Positions 61,407 through 64,000 of a stretch of DNA of 64,000 nt are shown here, piece by piece; the stretch's first letter is position 1; every line of letters begins with the position of its first letter. A program made the position numbers and the translations under genes. The stretch comes from Phycisphaerales bacterium (lineage in GTDB: Bacteria; Planctomycetota; Phycisphaerae; UBA1845), in contig JACKHG010000002.1 in NCBI GenBank assembly GCA_020639115.1, positions 496,001-560,000 of the forward strand, written 5' to 3'. The notes below the pieces were generated by a model. The model did not search any database. It was not told where the DNA came from and saw nothing but the letters and a program-made list of their open reading frames with translations.

Positions 61407-61745
61407 TCAATCGAAGAGCAGTTCAATGCCCACGCGATAACTGCCTACCGTCGGCGTGCAGTGCGCCACGCGGCAGCGCACCCAGGGATCGCGTTCGTCC
61501 CGGCGCAGGTAGACGCGCGCGTTGTCCGGCAGCAGCATCCGGCACAGCACGCCGGCACCCTGCGCACTGATGTCCCGACAGTGCACGTAGTGCACGTGCT
61601 GCCCGTCCATCAGTTCCATCGGCACGTTCCACGGATAGCGCATCTCCGCGCGTTTCGTGGGCTCGGGCTCAGCGCGCGGGAAGCTGCGTGCTTCTGCCAG
61701 CCAACCATCCACGGTGAAGCGCATGTCCGCGCAATCGTCGATCAT
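61407..61745 (-). CDS. PilZ-like domain protein
   Basis: 112 aa. An Arg-rich start of the domain (TKRAEMRYPWNVPMEL), then HCRDISAQGAGVLCRM, matches the RxxxR ... D/NxSxxG pattern of c-di-GMP-binding PilZ domains, though the first motif is reduced. Next to the glycosyltransferase group, so it may control surface polysaccharide synthesis. Confidence 0.7.
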   Translation of the reverse strand: MIDDCADMRFTVDGWLAEARSFPRAEPEPTKRAEMRYPWNVPMELMDGQHVHYVHCRDISAQGAGVLCRMLLPDNARVYLRRDERDPWVRCRVAHCTPTVGSYRVGIELLFD

Positions 61746-61993
61746 GATGGCGCATCGTCCTCGACAGTATTTACGTGCCGGTTACCCCGGGTGAACCGCT
61801 CAATAGCATTCTTCGGCCTCCTGGGCCGCTCTGTGCAGCCCAGCCGCGCTGGTACTGATCCGCAACATTCGCTATGATGATCGGCCTTGCGGCGGGTACG
61901 TTTTTTTGGGACCCATCAGGTCGCGGGGGCAGTTCTGGGGTGAATCCCCGGGCAACAGGGCCTATCTACAAAACCAGTTGTGGAGGTGAAAAG

Positions 61994-63613
61994 ATGCGAA
62001 ATCTGCACGCGCGTGGACTGTTTGTTTGCTCAGCCGCGGTCGCTGTCTGCGCCGCGCTGAGCACGGCGCCGGCGCTCGCCGACGGGACGGAGACGCTCGG
62101 CGCGCCCGCCGTCCCCCTGATGCTCGACGGCAGCGGCTTCGTAGCCGCCGGTACGGGACTGCTCAATCAGCCCAACACCATCGAGATCGACGTGCCCGCC
62201 GGTGCGACCATCAACCAGGTCCTGCTCTACTGGGCCGGTGAACTGCGCGCCGCGCCGGGCGACGCCATTACCGTCAACGGCACGCCCGTCGCGGGAACGC
62301 TCATCGGCGGCCCCACCTTCTTCTACGATTACCAGGGCGAAGTGGACACCGCCTCCTACCGTGCGGACATCACTGCCCTTGACGCCGTGGCGCCGGGACC
62401 CAATGTCGTGAATCTCGACGGCTTGAGCTATGACTGGGACAACAGCGGTGCCGGCATCGTCGTGCTCTACGACGACGGCGCGACCACCGCGGACACGCAG
62501 ATCGTCGATGGCATCGACATCGCTTATTACGCTTTTCCCGATCCGCGGCAGGACACCGTTCCGCAGACCTTCTCCTTCGCGGCTGCGGACGTCGACCGGG
62601 TCGCCAAGCTGGGCGTCTTCGTCGGCGCGGTCCAGCCCGACTCGCCCCATACGCTGGACATCACCGTCGACGGCGTCACCGACACCCTGGTCGATCCGCT
62701 CGGCAGCCTCGACGGGCCCACCTGGGACACGCTGCTCGTCCCCGTGGACATTCCCGCCGGTGCGACCGAGGCGACCGTGCAACTGCACTCGACGCCCAGC
62801 ACCGACCCGATCGCAGCCTCGCTGTTGTGGGTGGCTGCCGCCTTCAGCGTTCCGCTTCCGGAAGCGACCGGCGGCGAGTGCGTCGAATGCGCTGGCGGCG
62901 TCACCGCGCTCACGCTGCGCAACGACGATCGCCGCAGCCAGTACGTCAACGTCTGGGGTTTCTCCGGCCGCCGCGCCGAGTCATTCTTCCGCGGATGGGT
63001 TGGCTCGGGCGACGAGTTCAGCTTCGCCGCCGATGACGTGAACGAGGAACTGCCCACGTACCTGTTCGTGCAGTACGGCTGGCGCATCGCACTGCTCCGC
63101 ACCGACTGCCGCTGGGATATTCGTCCGGGCACGCGCCAGGACAACTTCACCGTGATCGAGGCGATCAACGTCGGCGGCGAACCGCTCTGCCCGGTCGAGG
63201 AGCAGGAGAACCTCTGCGCCCTCGGCCGTCCCGCGGCGCTCACGCTCCAGTACAACGGCGCCTCCTGCGGCCACGACGACTTCAGCTTCAGCCCGCTCCA
63301 CCTATGCCAGGGCGATCCCGAGTCCGCCGACCCGGTGTACATCGTCGCCAGCAGCGATCTGAACCCGTTCTCGCACCACACCACCAAGTGGTTCGAGGGC
63401 ACGGTCAACCTCGGCGACACCTTCGTCGTGGATGCCGCCAACGGCGGACGCGACCACCTCGGATACCGGACCTGGCTGACCATCTACGACGCCGATCCGG
63501 CCCAGGGCGGACACCGGCTGCAGCGCGTCGCGCTGCGCACCTCCTGCTCGCGGCCGATCTCGCTGGGCACCACGTTCGGCGCGTTTGAACTGGTCGATTA
63601 CCTGCCGGAATAG
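61994..63613 (+). CDS. Secreted protein of unknown function, 539 aa
   Basis: GGAGG at 8-nt spacing fixes the start. A signal peptide ends near APALA. The N-terminal half is beta-rich (QVLLYWAGELRA, GIVVLYDDG, LDITVDGVTDTLVDP), similar to secreted adhesin-like folds. The C-terminal half has three repeats built around ALTLRNDD / ALTLQYNGASCGHDDF with paired Cys, each followed by a W-x-G strand. No catalytic motif. Confidence 0.8.
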   Translation: MRNLHARGLFVCSAAVAVCAALSTAPALADGTETLGAPAVPLMLDGSGFVAAGTGLLNQPNTIEIDVPAGATINQVLLYWAGELRAAPGDAITVNGTPVAGTLIGGPTFFYDYQGEVDTASYRADITALDAVAPGPNVVNLDGLSYDWDNSGAGIVVLYDDGATTADTQIVDGIDIAYYAFPDPRQDTVPQTFSFAAADVDRVAKLGVFVGAVQPDSPHTLDITVDGVTDTLVDPLGSLDGPTWDTLLVPVDIPAGATEATVQLHSTPSTDPIAASLLWVAAAFSVPLPEATGGECVECAGGVTALTLRNDDRRSQYVNVWGFSGRRAESFFRGWVGSGDEFSFAADDVNEELPTYLFVQYGWRIALLRTDCRWDIRPGTRQDNFTVIEAINVGGEPLCPVEEQENLCALGRPAALTLQYNGASCGHDDFSFSPLHLCQGDPESADPVYIVASSDLNPFSHHTTKWFEGTVNLGDTFVVDAANGGRDHLGYRTWLTIYDADPAQGGHRLQRVALRTSCSRPISLGTTFGAFELVDYLPE

Positions 63614-63643
63614 GCGACAAGCGACGATCGAGGCATCAACACC

Positions 63644-63673
63644 GGGCCGGCCGCATCCGCGGCCAGCCCTTTT
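63644..63673 (+). terminator. Rho-independent terminator
   Basis: Stem GGGC-C-GGCCGC, loop ATCC, GCGGCC-A-GCCC (one internal mismatch), followed by TTTT. It lies 30 bp after the secreted protein's stop. Confidence 0.7.
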
Positions 63674-63761
63674 GCGTTTGTGGGTGTCGAGGTTTGCCGC
63701 GGTTCGCTATACTCTCCGCCTGCGCCCGGCAGGACGGGCTGCTGGAACAGGGAGCTTGGAT

Positions 63762-64000
63762 ATGCGCACGGTTCGCATCGGCGATTTTGAGGCCTCCGCG
63801 ATCGGTCTGGGCGGGTGGCAATTCGGCGGCAAGGAGTGGGGCTGGGACAGCACCCACCGGGCGGAAGACCACCAGATCATCCACCGGGCGATCGAACTCG
63901 GCGTCAACTTCATCGATACCGCGGAAGGCTACTCCAAGGGCGAGTCTGAGGCGATCATCGGCGAGGCGCTGGAAGGCCATCGCGACAAGGTCTTCATCGC
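63762..64000 (+). CDS. Aldo/keto reductase, N-terminal part (cut by window end)
   Basis: About 80 residues seen before the window ends. IGLGGWQFGGKEWG, followed by the catalytic-site strand VNFIDTAEGYSKGESE (Asp and Tyr of the AKR tetrad), is typical of NADPH-dependent aldo/keto reductases. GGGAG lies upstream of the ATG. Confidence 0.85.
   Translation, partial: MRTVRIGDFEASAIGLGGWQFGGKEWGWDSTHRAEDHQIIHRAIELGVNFIDTAEGYSKGESEAIIGEALEGHRDKVFI

Noticed and set aside
61782..61990. A riboswitch in the leader of the secreted protein gene
   Set aside because: Only a small GGGG-TGAA-TCCCC hairpin is visible; no known riboswitch core could be matched.

Overview
The window looks like a GC-rich planctomycete chromosome, probably Phycisphaerae or a relative. 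The evidence is an ECF sigma factor gene overlapping a TPR-bearing Ser/Thr kinase gene, very large secreted beta-helix and thrombospondin-3 proteins, a split dockerin-like C-terminal tail (DGDVDLRDF...FTG type) on three of them, a planctomycete-style sulfatase, and pseudopilin-type proteins. No ribosomal operon, phage or CRISPR array is present. The lineage is inferred from gene content only.

Layout. 1-13.3 kb: a giant secreted calcium-repeat protein, a sulfatase, a histidine kinase / pseudopilin / NtrC-type regulator block on the minus strand, and a secreted PQQ-type sugar dehydrogenase with a cupredoxin domain. 13.6-18.1 kb: two overlapping genes of the 2-hydroxyacyl-CoA dehydratase activase family. 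18.1-24.8 kb: two secreted or lipid-anchored beta-helix proteins. 25.0-28.2 kb: ECF sigma factor plus Ser/Thr kinase. 28.2-37.2 kb: an RNA-repair locus. 37.4-41 kb: a sodium-solute symporter and an MsrB-MsrA lipoprotein. 41-47 kb: a thioester reductase / hydrolase / AMP-ligase operon, lipoproteins and a cytochrome c. 47.2-55.6 kb: a two-component pair, then a stressosome module (RsbR-RsbS-RsbT-SpoIIE phosphatase) joined by overlapping genes to two histidine kinases. 55.7-64 kb: a lipoprotein, two small ORFs, a carbamoyltransferase / SxtJ-like / glycosyltransferase / PilZ group, a secreted protein and the start of an aldo/keto reductase.

The centrepiece is 28.2-37.2 kb. RtcR (minus strand) faces a candidate sigma-54 promoter at about 29,964. 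Downstream on the plus strand lie six ordinary tRNA genes, two structured RNAs, an unknown 248-aa protein gene, a third structured RNA, rtcB, an unknown gene split by an IS630-type element, and rtcA. The three structured RNAs share one architecture. Each has a T-arm and 3' acceptor strand placed BEFORE a 5' acceptor strand and D-arm, so the module is a circularly permuted tRNA whose acceptor stem is capped by a short loop. The outer ends extend from the anticodon end as a covarying 9-bp helix, an internal loop with a conserved CGAATGC strand, and a lower helix of up to 14 bp. This is the layout expected of bacterial Y RNAs (YrlA-like tRNA mimics), which are known partners of rtc operons. No Ro60 gene is visible in the window. 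All six tRNAs read codons beginning with C (anticodon position 36 is G). I read the locus as a stress-induced unit that makes tRNAs, tRNA mimics and the RNA ligase/cyclase pair together.

The IS630-type insertion can be removed on paper: the duplicated TA target is visible and deleting one copy restores a continuous 316-codon reading frame between rtcB and rtcA. All calls come from reading the sequence; no database search or folding program was run.
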